A DNA stretch of 64,000 bases from the NCBI GenBank assembly GCA_023105745.1, contig JALGQZ010000003.1, positions 79,954,696-80,018,695 of the forward strand, given 5' to 3'. This DNA is from Austropuccinia psidii (taxonomy: Eukaryota > Basidiomycota > Pucciniomycetes > Pucciniales > Sphaerophragmiaceae). Position 1 is the stretch's first letter, and each line of letters starts with the position of its first letter. This document shows, one piece after another, positions 13,801-26,287 of this stretch. The position numbers and the translations under genes were made by a program. Under the pieces are notes generated by a model, which saw only the letters and a list, made by a program, of their open reading frames with translations, was not told the origin of the DNA and made no database searches.

Positions 13801-14061
13801 GGGCAGTTTGCCTTTGGAAGTTACAACTGGGTTAATAATTGTAATCTTCCCTGTACAAGTGGTTAAGGTTGGTTTACCTTGTATTGAAGCAGAGTTTCGT
13901 GGTTTTCTACTCCTCTGAGTGGCTATTGGTGTCCACTTCTTGGCTGTAACAAGGCCTTCACTAAGCCTTTTTCCTTTACCCTTGCTGCCCTCTGGTTCTG
14001 AGGGTGTCACTGGTGTGTTGGCCTGTGACTGGGTTTCAAGTGGGATGTAGTTTTCTTCCAC
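7857..14061 (-). CDS. E2 Gag-Pol polyprotein
   Basis: This reading frame encodes the structural and enzymatic proteins of the retrotransposon. The continuous frame runs from 13,712 to 7,857 (1,951 codons). It has a Gag region, a CCHC knuckle ([14 protein letters not shown], near 11,830), a protease with IIDSGA (near 11,450), a reverse transcriptase with YIDD (near 10,438), RNase H, and an integrase with an HHCC zinc site and Asp-Asp-Glu residues (near 8,960, 8,790 and 8,670), and ends in a chromodomain-like tail. The first 230 or so codons of that frame are probably not coding. A better Gag N-terminus lies in another frame: start at 14,061, a probable 68 bp intron at 13,693-13,760 (GTAAAT...CTCAG), then the frame covering 13,692 to about 13,030. 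A single-base shift near 13,025 is then needed to enter the long frame. I cannot tell whether this is a mutation or programmed slippage. Confidence 0.92.
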
Positions 14062-14639
14062 TGAATTAATACAGGAAAAAGAGGGCTTATGTCAGTTAAG
14101 ACTTCTTAAAAGGCTGGTTTTGCACGTCTAAGAATGGCCTCTGGGCTTGTATGTTGTTACAGTATGCCCTTGTATAATGACAGTGTAATTGAATTAACAA
14201 TTCCACGTCAAAAATACAGCTTATGGTGTCCTGTCACACTGTTTGTGTGTCAGTATCCCTCAGATACACTTGTGGTTTGCAAGTGTATTCTGTAAAAAGT
14301 GGTTTGTATACAAGTGTTATTGAATTAACAATACACTTGACCACGCCTCAACTGATGGTTTTTCAGTCAGAGGTGTCCTTATTCAGTCAAGAATTCAGGA
14401 CTTTATTAATGGCTTGTGTGTTTTTATATGCAAAACACGCCAAAAATAATAAATTACTGTGGGTGTTAACCACGTAAAAAATACTCTTATAATATGAGTA
14501 TATATAAAAAAAAGGTGAAAATATATAAAATATATATATTTAAATAGAAATTACGCCTAAACAAGGATAAAACAATGTGCTAATAAGTCATAAAAAAGAG
14601 AAAAGACTTACTTGTAAGGTCCCAAAAAAGTCAAAAAAC

Positions 14640-14657
14640 ACGGCCAGGCCCCCAAAA
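14640..14657 (-). other. Possible E2 primer binding site
   Basis: Directly inside the 5' LTR, the minus strand reads TTT, then TGGGGGCCTGGCC. A TGG start close to the LTR is typical for a tRNA-primed element, but I could not match the following bases to a specific tRNA. Treat it as a candidate only. Confidence 0.35.
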
Positions 14658-16087
14658 TGTCAGGATGATACTATGATAAAGGTATAACTATGCTAATTAA
14701 AACTTTAACTGTGTATGTGACACGGTAGAAAATGATTTAAAAGAGGTTTATAAAGGTTTATGATAAGATAAAAAGGGTTCTACTATTGAGAAATAGTGGT
14801 GGTGAGCGCTATTGAGAACCCTGGGTGCAGGCTTTATCTGTTGGATTACAATAATAAAGTCTACAATAATTAAAGATTATAATTATACCTGATTATTTAA
14901 CCAAGAGTAAGACTGTTTTTGACAGTTTACTACGTAGGTTATTCAAGAGCAGGATGAGGAAAGGTTTTGGCTGTGAAAAGCCCTCCTTTTATCCTGAAAT
15001 TGGGGTGAAAAGGCTACTAGACCTTTCCACGTAGAGGAAGTGAAGATTTTTCACTCTCTATGACAGGCTTGTGGTTTGCAAACAGCCTGTATACCCTGTA
15101 TTGGGCTCAGATGTGGTTTTGAAACCACATCTTGGTGGTTTTCACCAATACAGGGTGAAAATTTTCATCTGGGGACCTCACAGCCTGATTCTGACGTGTA
15201 TGACGCGTAGAATGCTGTACAGAAACTGTATGGGACCCCAGTATTGACTGACATATGAGGTATTGAAGTAAAAACATGCTTCTTTGTCTATTTGACACCT
15301 CATATTCATGGTTATGGGATATTATCCCATGGTAAGGCTGTATATGACAGCAGGTGGGATTTTGACCTTAAAATGGTCATAACTCTGTCAGTTTTTGAGA
15401 TATCAAGCTCAAGATTGGTTCATTGAATAGCTCTATATGAGCTATACACAATGGTACTCAACTTGACATGGTTATCATTAAATATGACAAAGTTATCCCA
15501 TGTACAAGTATTTTTGTACATTGGCGTGGTTTGGGCAAAAGCTGTATTAAGCTTGTTTGGCCAATAACTTCTGTTGTAGTTGAGCTATGAAGAAATGGAT
15601 GGCACCATCAGATAGCCCTGATTGTGCTCTTTCCAAAAAGACCCCACTTTAAGTATCTCACACTAAAACTGTAAAAGTTGGATGAGAGGTGAATGTTTTG
15701 TTCACCCTTATTTGGTCTGAATTTGACCATAACTCAAGTAATACTGGTGCTAGCTCAGTTTGGCTAGTACCATTGGATAGCCCTGGCTTAGAGCTTCATT
15801 TTGAATACCCATTTGATGGGGTTAAGCCTCTCCTTCTAGATTTTAGATGAGAGGTGAAAATTAAGGTTTATGCTCAGCAATAACTTTGAGCAGGAATAAC
15901 TTTGTTATTTCTTGTCCTATGGTGATGGGACTTATATTTTCAGAAAGAGGTGAGTTTCCTCTTTCTTTTGATACCTTTTGAGCTAATTTGACTCAGCTCC
16001 ATGTTTTGGTGGTATTTTGGCTATACCATTGGTTTATGGTATTTTGGCTGTCATGCTTGTGCTCTGGTTTTGAGTCACAGGCTGACA
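14658..16087 (-). repeat. E2 5' LTR
   Basis: This is the promoter-bearing LTR of E2, 1,430 bp like its partner, starting TGTCAGGATG and ending GGCTGACA. It is followed by the second CATAT target duplication (16,088-16,092). Differences from the left LTR are scattered substitutions. Confidence 0.95.
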
Positions 16088-16495
16088 CATATATTCAGGT
16101 TAATTCCTTAAGTATTGAGTTTGAAGCTTAGCTTCTCAATTGTTTTATATGTGGCGTTTTATGGAGAATCCACTGGGACCATTTATTTTACATGTCGTCT
16201 CATTGGCTTTTGAAATAAATAAGGATTTGTGTATTTTATAAGGTATTATTACTTATAACTTATTAAATATTGACTTTACAGATATGCCATAAAAGTGGTA
16301 TATGTGTATTTTACCATGGGGAATCTAATGGTATAACTTATTTAACATGTTTATTCATTTGTTTTCAAGTTAAACCAAGTTTTATGTCAATTTATGGTAT
16401 TTTTGTATTTTAAAAGTACTTATTTTTAATGTATAATTATATTAAATATTTCTTGCAACCTGTTTGGGTATGTGGTCATATCTAAAAGGTTAACA
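16088..16495 (-). repeat. E3 3' LTR, right part
   Basis: This is the continuation of the LTR begun at 4,633, separated from it by E2. It ends GGTTAACA at 16,495. On the minus strand the LTR therefore starts TGTTAACC, immediately after a polypurine tract (GGTGGTAGGGAA, 16,496-16,507). The first five bases are the E2 target duplication. No gene is present. Confidence 0.78.
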
Positions 16496-16613
16496 TTCCC
16501 TACCACCAAAAAGGATTATACCACAATCTGATATGTGTAATTAGGGTATCATCCACTTTCCTACCTCTTCAATAGACTTTGTTAGTCTTGAAGCTCAATA
16601 ATGCTTAACTTTT

Positions 16614-17339
16614 TCATTTTTCAGGCTTTCTTTCATGTCTGAACATTCTCCGTAGTCTATCAGCATTTTTTATATCTTTCTCAAGTAGCCATTCATCTTC
16701 TTGAGTTGAATTTCTATACCTTACAAGGTATTCTCTTTCTTTTTTGTTTCTTGTCCTTCTTTCTATAAGGACTTTTACTATTTTCTTTTCCTCTCCTTCT
16801 TCCACGGGGGGAATTTCAAGTGGGGGTTTATTTCTCAGTGGAAATAACTCCTTGTCACTTGAGCTGTAAGGTTTTATTAGACTTACAGGGAAAGTTGGGT
16901 GTTTGTTCATTAGTTCACCTGTGAGTTCCAATTGCACTGCATTGGGTCCATGAAGTGCTTTTATCATAAATGGTCCTGCAAAGGAATCTTTTAATTTCTT
17001 TGGGCCTTTTATGTTATTGAAATTAAGGTTTGATACTAGGACCAAGTCTCCTATTTTGAAATCAGGTGGTTTATGACTTTTATCCCATCTTTCTTTTGCA
17101 TATTTGAAAGAATCTTGCATAAATCTGTTTGCATGGTGTCTTGCCTTATCAAGCATTATCTTAAAACTGCTTGCTGTTGGATGTATATCCACTAAGTCCT
17201 TTTTGAGGGTATCATAAGGAAGTCTTGGATTCCAACCTTTTTCTAGCATTGCTGGTGTTTTACCAGTAGAAGAATGGATTGATGTCTTATATGCCAATTC
17301 AAGAGCTGGTATTGTTGTACACCAATCATGGGTGTAAGA
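16614..17339 (-). pseudogene. E3 integrase C-terminus and chromodomain (truncated pol)
   Basis: This is an open but truncated frame homologous to the end of the E2 and E1 polyproteins. It runs from the conserved YTHDW motif after the integrase core, through the post-integrase PVFPVSL-like region, to a chromodomain-like tail and a stop at 16,614. There are no internal stops, so this fragment is younger or less decayed than E1. It ends abruptly upstream at 17,339/17,340, where the E4 LTR begins. The apparent first 13 codons of the open frame come from the E4 LTR. The rest of E3's pol should lie to the right of the window. Confidence 0.88.
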
Positions 17340-19250
17340 TGTGACTATGAAACTGATGATAATATTACTATCAATCAACAGTACTATGTCTGTTCTTATG
17401 AAATATAATAATAAAATATTATTATAACCACAATTAAATAATTAAAGAATTATTTCTTTCACGTGTTAAGCACTACTAGTGATTTTAATAGTGAGCAAGT
17501 AATTGTCTACAAGAATCAATTAAAAGAAGAATTTAATAATAAAAACTTCTTTTATTAAAATAATAAAATTATTTTGATATATAATTATCTTTTGCAAGAA
17601 TAATCATAAACATAATCCTTGAAGAAAACTATTACTAGAGAAAAACTTTAAGAATTAAAGATAAATGACTCACTAATACTCCAAAGAACTTATTGATAGA
17701 TAAAAGTAGAGAAATTTGACATAGAATTGTGGATTTGAGAGATCAAAATGATTTATAGCAGGATTACACCAATATATAGTTGGATTCTATGATTTCACGT
17801 CTGATTGATTCTGAAAGATTTAAAACACTTAAGAATAGTTTAACTAATACTTACTTGTTGGTAACAATGATATAAAATGATAATAAGATGATGATGCGGA
17901 AAAAACAGCAAGAGAAGGCCTCTTTTAAGTCAACAACAGCTCACAGAGGCGTGCCATAGAGCAAACTGAAAAACCAGTGAGTGAGAAAGCATTAAACCCT
18001 TTTTGATTAGTACTTACATCATCTGTTGTCACGTAAAATTGTCATAATTGCTTAATTGATGCTTTTACGTGACTACCAACCCCAATATGGTTAAGAATAA
18101 AAGGAGTAAAATTTATAAATATTCTTTTATTCCAAAGTAATCATTGATTTCCCAAAGTTATCAATGTTATTGACAATTTCATCACAGGTTGTATTTACTG
18201 TGAATTTTTGAAGATTCAGTGTTTCACATAGAATAACCAAAAATGGACTGTAAGTAAAACTTTTAATTTTACTAGTAAAACTGTAATTCTTTTTGGTTGT
18301 ACCATAGATAATACAGTTCTCAATTGGTCCTGAAATTTCAGAAAGATTCATTAAGATTTGTATTTTTAATGAATTTTTGAAGTTTTTACCTCATTTCTAC
18401 GTAGAATTGCAAATATCAGTGTTTGACTGGTTGTTATGAGGTAAATCAATGGATACTAGTCCAAAAAGGGTTTTAATTACTCTTTTGGGGTTTATCCATG
18501 GAAAGTCATTAGTAATTGACATGGTTACAGGAGTGTAAGTAGCTTTTTACCTCCTTGGCACGTCAAAATAGCAGGTTATTTGCTATTTTCTGGTGTTTTA
18601 CAATAGTTGTAACTTGGTAACCAAGTTCCCAAAGAGGTTTAGTTTACCAATTGGGCCAGGATCAGCCATGGAACCAAGCTCTGGAGCTATCCACACCCCT
18701 GGGGCCTCAGAAGTTGGGTACCCTGGCTCTCTTTGATGTCTTTTGTCCCCCTTGCTTATTTTTCACGTAAAAATAGAAATTTAAGCTTCAAGTGAGATAT
18801 CCACTATGGATGTACCAAAATTGCATGTAAGAATACCATAATATTAAGTGCTCAAAACATGTATAACCATATTCTTAGTGTATATGTAACATGGGATTTC
18901 TCACTTTCCCATTATTTTGGCGTAAAATCAAGAAAAACAAAAATTTTCACGGATCTTTTATGTCGTATTAATGATGTGGTGTTGAAGTATTTTCCATATT
19001 ACCACCTCAAGGAGTTAATTTGAGCTTATTCACTCTATGGAGCTACCCTAGGTGAATTTTTGTGTAGAATCCAAATCTGGTCTTAAATCCATGGATTTAC
19101 TTACTCAATAAAAAGTTATTCATTTTTTCTGAAATCAAAAATGATGAATTTTGAATATATGCATGATTTATGAGTTATGTATAATTCAAAATTTCTTTTT
19201 AAGATAATTGTGGCCTATTTGGGTATGTAAAATATACCTCAAGGCTCACA
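17340..19250 (-). repeat. E4 3' LTR
   Basis: This is a 1,911 bp LTR with TG...CA ends (TGTGACTATG to AGGCTCACA) in minus orientation. Its outer edge cuts E3's pol, and its inner edge abuts a polypurine tract (GGTGGGAGGGAA on the minus strand, 19,251-19,262). Its minus-strand start TGTGAGCCTT matches the E1 LTR start at 4,623. No gene is seen inside; a 74-codon frame at 18,127-18,351 has no recognisable content. Confidence 0.78.
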
Positions 19251-19461
19251 TTCCCTCCCACCAAAAAATAAAATTGTCCTACAATTTTATTAGTGATAAA
19301 AGAATAAGGCCCCAAAGGGGGTTAATGTCCACTATCCAACCTCTTCACATTACTCAGATCAAGTAATTTAAAGCACATTTATAGACATATTCAGGCTTGT
19401 GGCCTTCTTTCATGTCTAAATCTTCTTAAGAGTTTATCTGAGTCAGGTATTCCTGATTCTG
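19251..19461 (-). pseudogene. E4 pol C-terminal remnant
   Basis: The minus strand encodes a short tail (stop at 19,391-19,393) with the pattern DSDKLLRRFRHERRPQ. This corresponds to LLRRFRH in E1 and MFRHERK in E3, the extreme end of the chromodomain-bearing pol. It stops at 19,461, where the E5 LTR starts. The stretch 19,263-19,390 is E4 3' untranslated sequence. Confidence 0.82.
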
Positions 19462-20862
19462 TGTCACAGGGGCTCTAGTGGAAATACAAGAGTGGCCTGG
19501 CACTCAGCAATCAGGGAACTCACTTGGAAGACTCCAAAAGCAATAAAGAATAAAAATAATAAGAATGAATTCCTCTAAAAGTTATGCAGGTACAAGATGA
19601 GATGCAAAAGAGGAAAGGGAAGCCAAATGGCCAAAGAGCCAACCTAGTAAGTCCTTAATCACTGTTTCAACCTGCCAAAAATGAATAATGGAATTAGTAA
19701 GGATATGACCACCAAATATCCATTGACAGGCGAAGAAGAAGAAAGAGAAAGGTGCTAAATGACTGACTTAATAATATCAGTATTTGCTTAACTAAAATGA
19801 AAAGAAAATAAAGATAAAATAAAATCAAATTATATTAATTAACTGGGGAAAAACCCCCCAGGGTGGAAAGGGTAGCCGGTATATGTGAAAAGTTGGGAGC
19901 TTGAGTTCTTCAGGCTGAAAGCTGATCTGTATTGATCCTTGAGGCTGTATTGATTGTTTTGGGAATTGATACAGCTGGCTAATATTGAAATTGAATTGGG
20001 TTGAGTGAACTTCCCATGCTTGAAAATGGAATACAGTTCTTGATGGGTCCAGACTGTATTGAAATGAATATAGTTGCCAAGATGGATTGAGTGGAGCTTT
20101 GACACTTGACAACTTCTTTTGGCACTGCCTCTCAAATACACTTTGAGAATGAATTGACAGTATTCCATTGGAAGGAATACTGGGAGTGAGAATAACCAAT
20201 GACTGCTTGATGGCGTCATTGGTCTTTGACGCTGAAACACTTGCTCTTGAGCCTTGATGATTCCTCTGAATGATTGGGTGCCTTGATGACGTGATGAGAT
20301 GTTGGAATGCTGAAATGACCATTTGATATTTCCACCATTGAATTTCTGTTGAAAAATGATGTACAATGATATATAACATCATTTATGGCATATTGGTTCA
20401 TTGGTAAGAAGATTACGTCCAAAGGTCTGGAGATGGAAAGGCAGAGGGGAAAAGGATGGATGTGATGGCTTCAGAGCTTGGAAAGGTGTTTCTGGGCCCT
20501 TTGGGGTTCTGAGCCAAAAACTGGCCCAAAAGGCGGGAAAGTGTCTTTTGGACACTTTGCGTCAAAGTGCGCAAATGCGCATTTTGAGCCCAAATGGCCA
20601 AAAACAGCCATTTGGGCCATTTCCCCTGGTTTTGAGGGAAATGACCAGAAGTACCCATTTGGGCATAAATTGCCGCTATGGGTTCTGGATTGAGGTGAAG
20701 GGCCATGAAGGCTCCAAAACACAAATGGCCATAAAAGGTCCATAAGATGATGACGTGGCCATATTGGCCACTGGTGATGGATATGGCCAATTGGCCATAA
20801 GAGAACTATGGCTTGATATGCCATATGGGGATCCAAGGAGGTGAATTGCCATGGTTGTGACA
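19462..20862 (-). repeat. E5 3' LTR
   Basis: This is a 1,401 bp LTR starting TGTCACAGGG and ending GTTGTGACA. On the minus strand it is preceded by a purine-rich tract (TAGGGGGTAC). Its first 276 bp recur at 63,725-64,000 with about four differences. The segment 20,580-20,860 is unusually rich in the palindrome TGGCCA and its flanks. Open frames on either strand in 20,216-20,836 are low-complexity shadows. Confidence 0.93.
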
Positions 20863-21668
20863 GTACCCCCTACCTTGGAATGGTGAGCTCCTGAGTACCA
20901 ATACAAGGTGAAGCCTGTTGAGGCTATTAGAAAGATTTTGAGAGATTGATTCAAGAGGACTAATGAAGATAAAAATTTGAAAACTGATATTAAAAATTTG
21001 ACATCTGACACAGGACTTGCTTGATCTTCTTTTGAAAATGGCTTCATGATTTGAATTGAATTTTAAAATAAATGAAAAATTTTGACGTGATAATTGACGT
21101 GATAAGAGAAAATTTCAAATGAAAATAAAATAAAAATAAAGAATGAAAATGAAAATAAAAGAAAGAGAAAAGAAGAAAAGAAAATTGAATTGAATCTTGA
21201 GGAGGCTCCAATCTTCATCACAGAGGTTGATAACTGATTTTGGAATTGGCCAAGGACCTGGAAAGAGAAATTTGATGCCAGGTGCTCACAAAGTGGCCAA
21301 GGTGATGTTTTGACAAGATTGTAGACCCCTCAGGGAAGTACACACCAGGAGAGGAACTTACTTTTAGTAGTTACCACTCCCGCCAGTGCCATAGAAATAA
21401 AAACAAAAATGCTGAAGGAATGAATTTGAATTTGGAATCTTGGAAATGAATTGAAAAGTGAATGGCCCATTGTCCCAAGTGAAATGGCCATAAGATTGGA
21501 AATGAATGTTGAAAAGCCCGGCCAAAGATCTGTGTCCAAAATTTGCAAAGTGCTCACAGAGTGGCCAAGGTGATGCTTACAACAAAAGAGTAGAATACCC
21601 CTAAAGGTGCATACCAGGAGTGGGACTTACTTTTGGTAATTCCTCTCCCCACCAAGCACCGTAAAAAA
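20863..21668 (-). other. E5 3' untranslated region with a diverged direct repeat
   Basis: This is non-coding sequence between the pol stop and the LTR. Two copies of a segment of about 110 bp occur at roughly 21,275-21,390 and 21,545-21,660. Both begin around GCTCACA.AGTGGCCAAGG and end at a CACCA/GCCA-rich stretch. The left part (21,060-21,200) is a purine-rich GAAAAT-type run. Confidence 0.7.
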
Positions 21669-24600
21669 TCAAGCTCTTGAAGAATTGGGTCCTGGCTTGT
21701 CAGGATATAATGAGTGAAAATCTTTGATGAGTTCAGGACAATTCTTGAGGTTTTCAGTTGGTTCCCAAGTGGATCTTTCCCGGTCTTGACTGAAACCTTT
21801 CCATTCCACCAAATACCATAATTTTCCTCTCTTGAGCTTTGAGTCCAGTATTTGAGAGACTTCCCATTCTTCTTCCTCTTCAATGATTATTGGAGGAGGA
21901 GGCTCTTGATGCCTATTTGGGATTTTTGACATCTTGACTGGTTCCAAAAGGGAAATATGGAAAACTGGGTGGATGGACTTCCATTGAGATGGGAGCTTGA
22001 GGTGGTAGGCATGAGTACTGACTTTCTTCAAGATTGGAAAAGGACCCAGCCATCTTTCAGACAGCTTTTTGGTTGGTCTGGTTGATTTGATGTTCTTGGA
22101 AGAAAGCCATACCATGTCACTGGGATTGAAAACAGGTGGACTTGCTCTACTTTTATCTGCATACCTCTTAAACCTGTTTATGGCAACTTCAAGTTCTCTC
22201 TTGACATCTTGCTGTACTGATTGGATTTTTGTTGATAACTTTCCAGCCGGAGTATCTTGAGTGATATGAACTGAGTCAAAATGAGGATCTCTTCCATAAA
22301 CAGTGAAAAACGGTGATTGTTTTGTTGAAGAGTGGTCAGAGTTATTGTAGGCAAACTCAGCCAGAGGGAGCCAGGTGTTCCAATCATCTTGATGATAACT
22401 GACATACATCGGAAGGTACTGTTCTAGTATATGATTTACCCTCTCTGTCTGTCCATAAGTTTCTGGGTGATAAGCAGTTGACAGATCTCTTGAAATCTTG
22501 AGCTGCTGACAAAGGTTGGTCCAAAAGGAAGAAACAAAAAGAGAACCTCGATCACTAACAATGCTTGAAGGAAGGCCATGCTTTGAAAAAATATTCTTGA
22601 TGAATAAATGGGCCAAATCTAATGAAGTGATTGAAGCTATTGTTGGAATAAAAACCGCCATTTTTGAGAATCTGTCCACTATGACAAGGATTGAGTCAAA
22701 GGAATTGGACAATGGCAATTGAGTGATGAAATCCATTGAAAGACAAATCCAAGGACCACTTGGAATTGGAAGAGGCTTGAGGAGTCCAAACTTCTTGTGA
22801 TGAATATTTTTGTTTCTTGAACACTGTTGACAGGATGAGACATAATCCTTGATGAATTGAGTCATGCCGGGCCAGTGGAAATCCGGCTTGACAAGTTTGA
22901 GAGTCTTCTCTTGGCCAGGGTGTCCAGCTAGAGGAGAGTCATGCCGCTTTTGAAGTATATTGAGTTGAATTGTGGGGTCATTTGGGACCACCACCCGATC
23001 TTTAAAAAGGAGAAGTTTGGAAGAGGAATCAAGAGAATAATCTGTGACAGATTTACCTTTACCCAAATCTTCAAGGACACTTCTATATTGAGAATCTTGC
23101 CACACTGCCTTCTGAATTGAATCAATCAAATTTGAAAATGAATCCACCTTGACTGCAAAAAACATTGAGGCTTGAATTTCATCTTGCTTGATTATCTTCT
23201 GATAGTTCATTGGATTCTTGCTGATGAAATCCTCCCCCTCTCTGGGTAAACGTTGTCCCGACGTGACAAAGCATCTGGAAGGGTGGCCAAGCGGCCAGGG
23301 CGGTAAGTGATTGAGAAATGAAATTCAGATAAAAATTCAGCCCAGCGGGCTTGACGGCGAGTGAGAATCTTGGAAGACATAAAATATTGAAGAGATGAAT
23401 GATTGGTGAGAACTTCAAAAGGGGAAGAAATGGAAAGAAGAAAAGCTCTCCAGTGCTTGAGAGCCCAGACTATGCCAAGGAGTTCCTTGTCATGAATCTC
23501 ATAATTCAGCTCAGCTGGGAGAAGCTTGCGGCTATCAAATGCAATGGGATGTTTTCCTGAGTCAGAGACCTGACTCAGTACAGCACCCAAGGCATAATCT
23601 GATGCATCGGTCTCTACAATGGTGGGTAGAGAAGGATTGAGGCAGTGGTGAATGCCTCTTTGAGTTGATGAAACTGTCTAAGAGCTTCCTCATTGAGGGG
23701 AAAACGGGAATCTTTCTTGAGGAAACTTGTGAGTGAACTAATTTTCTTTGAATAATTCTTGATGAAACGGCGGTAAAAATTGGCAAAGCCAAGGAATGAT
23801 TGCAGAGCCTTGAGGTTTCTTGGAGGTGGCCTATTGAGAATTTGCTGGACTTTTGCTTGGTCCATCTTGAGGCCTTCAGAAGAAACAACATAACCTAAAT
23901 ACTCTACACTAGAAACATGGAATAGGCATTTGGACGCCTTAGCAAAGAGGTTATTGGCTCTGAGTCTGGAAAGAACAGTGGACACATGAGTGACATGTTC
24001 TTCCTCAGATTTGGAAAAGACCATAATGTCATCCAAATAAACCACAACATAAACATCAAGAAGATCATAAGAAATATCATTGACAAGATTTTGAAAAGAA
24101 GCAGGAGCATTGGTAAGCCCAAAAGGCATAACCAAGTACTCATAACTACCATATTTGGTTCTAAAACAAGTCAAATGTTCATCACCTTCCTTGATTCTGA
24201 GCAGGTTATATGCACCACACAAATCAATATTGGAGAAGATAGAAGAACCATTGAAAACAGTGAGAAGCTGATTCATAGGGGGAACAGGATACTTGTTCTT
24301 CCTAGTAACAGCATTGAGTTTGCGGTAATCAACACACAAACGGAGGCCACCATCTTTCTTTTTGACAAAAAGAACAGGTGCTCCTGTAGAAGAGGAGCTT
24401 GGCCGGATGAAACCTTTCTCTACATTCTCTGAAATGTAGGCCCTGAGTGTATCTGACTCTTGGTTTGATAAAGAGTAGATCACCCCAACTGGAGGTAGAG
24501 ACCCCTCCAGCTCGATATGATGATCACAGGCACGGTGAGGAGGAAGTTTCTCTGCTTTCACCTTGGAGAATACATCCAAGTATTGGTGATAAACAGAAGG

Positions 24601-25376
24601 AACAACCTTCATCACGGTTTCTATTTCTTCTGGCTCTTCCTCTTCATCCCAAAGCTCCTCCAGGGAGTCATGATAAGATGAAGGAGGAAGGTGCATATTC
24701 CCAAAGAAGAGATGAAGTGAAGATACAGAATTATCTTCTCCAACATCTTGAATCTCTTTGAAGACTTCATTTCTAGATGATAGTAATGACTGATGGGAAT
24801 TAAGGGAAGGAATATGGACAGAAGATGGAAATGATGGTGTTCTAGAATCACCAACCAGAGCTGCACATGATTTGGCAGAAGAAAAGTCATTACTGAAAGA
24901 AATTAAAGGATCATTATAGTCCTTATGATCAGAATTAAAGGTGATCAATCCTTGCCTCCAATCAATAAATGGATTAAAATGATTAAGAAAGTCAAAGCCC
25001 AATGTGAGGTCTTCTCCCTTGGAAGAATCAATGACTAAAAAGTACCATTCAAAGCTTGGGAAGGAAGGGAGCTCAACCATATATTTAGTATGGTGAGTCA
25101 CAAATAAAGAAGGAGACTCAGAGGAGTCTAAAATGATGAGGGGAATCTTCTCTGGAAGCTCTGACGTAGTCAATGAATACTTGTGAACAAACTGCTTTGC
25201 AATAAATGAGTTGGTAGCACCAGAATCAATGAGAATACTGTAAAAAACATCAGAAAGAGAAGAAAAAACAAAAAATTTAAGAGAATTCTTGACACCAGTA
25301 TTCAGAATGCACAATTGTGCTCTGGATGGAAAACTGTGAAGACCATTGAACACAACATGATCTTCACTCAGGCTTT
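21669..25376 (-). pseudogene. E5 Pol polyprotein, two frameshifts
   Basis: Pol lies in the -1 frame relative to gag and overlaps its end. In order it has an aspartic protease (LIDSGATNSF, near 25,215), a reverse transcriptase (YLDD, near 24,035), RNase H (23,207-23,590), an integrase with an HHCC site, Asp (MDFI), Asp (SDRGS) and Glu (QTERVN) (about 22,440-22,930), and a C-terminal chromodomain (21,669-21,890; EWEVSQILDS...WYLVEWKGF). The frame is broken near 23,620, between RT and RNase H, and again near 23,215, between RNase H and integrase. Each break shifts into a neighbouring frame that continues the family pattern, so these are disabling indels. All catalytic motifs are still readable, which suggests recent loss. 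Confidence 0.93.
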
Positions 25377-26287
25377 TCCCTGGCTGGGAAATTTGCCTGA
25401 CGGTTGGGTAAGCTTGTTTTGAGGCCTTTTGAAACAGGTCTCAAGACTATGCTTCCCACCACAATAGGTACAAAGACCCTCTTTGATTCTTCTTTCTTTT
25501 TCAGAATTCATAAGCATGAAATCTTTATTCAATAAAGAAGAATGGGGCTTGTCCCTCTTCTGAAAATTATTCTTCTTCTTTTGACTTGAGCTTGAAGAAT
25601 TTTGAGGATGAGAAGAACTTGACTTTGAGGCTTCTGGCTTCTTCTCTTGATGATGACTCTTTTCATTTTGCCTCTCATGGTACCTGGTATCAAGTTCCAG
25701 GGTAACGTCCATTAAGTCTTGAAGAGAGTCAATTCTTGAAGGATGGGAGGCCAATTGATCCAAAATCCTGGATGGCAATCCCTTCCTGAAATGATGGATA
25801 AGAGCTCTTTCACCCCAATCCCCGATTCTTGAGACTAAACTTCTGAAATCAGCAATGTATAAGGATACATGCCCACTTTCTTTCGTTCTTAAAGAATCCA
25901 ACTCAGCTTCTGCTTTTCTGACTTCATTCGGGTCACCAAATAGAGTGAAGAGTTGAGATTCAAATAGAGGCCAAAAATTGAGAAGATAATTTGAGTCTTG
26001 ATTGGTGAGATTGGAAAGATAAGGCTCAATCCATTTTGCAGCCCTGCCAATGAGAAATGAAGTGTCATAAAGAACTTTCTTTCTGTCTTGAGAGAAATTT
26101 GCCAGATCATTATGAAATATCAATTGACAAGACTGAATAAAGCTTCTAACTTTGAAGGGCTGAGTCCCATAAAAGCATTCCGGTGCCTTCATAGATGGAG
26201 TCTTGAAGGCTGGTGGTCTTGATGCTTCAGCAGATGAAGCTGCTTGAAGATTGGCCATAATCTGAGTCATTTGCTGCATGATGGCCA
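25368..26287 (-). pseudogene. E5 Gag, C-terminal part (split gene)
   Basis: This is the capsid-like domain with motifs such as FDG/FYGTQPFKVRSF and a CCHC knuckle (CTYCGGKHSLETC, near 25,460), ending at 25,368. The frame is open up to 26,290, where it runs into foreign DNA. Its N-terminal part lies 36 kb away at 62,600-63,014. When the insert and one ATA copy are ignored, the two pieces meet in the same frame at a Leu-Leu pair, so the gene was intact when the DNA transposon landed. Confidence 0.92.

Larger units (their letters stand above)
6403..16087 (-). mobile_element. Complete Ty3/gypsy chromovirus-type element E2
   Basis: This is a 9,685 bp element with two 1,430 bp LTRs (6,403-7,832 and 14,658-16,087) starting TG and ending CA, flanked by the 5 bp duplication CATAT. 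It carries a polypurine tract next to the 3' LTR and one very long gag-pol reading frame on the minus strand. By eye the LTRs differ at roughly 15 to 20 positions (about 1%), so the insertion is recent on the scale of this nest. It sits inside the LTR of E3. The polyprotein seems functional apart from one probable frameshift in gag. Confidence 0.96.

Noticed and set aside
20216..20836. Overlapping frames of 70-125 codons on both strands in the E5 LTR
   Set aside because: They lie wholly inside an LTR in a TGGCCA-rich block, where the palindromic composition keeps several frames open.
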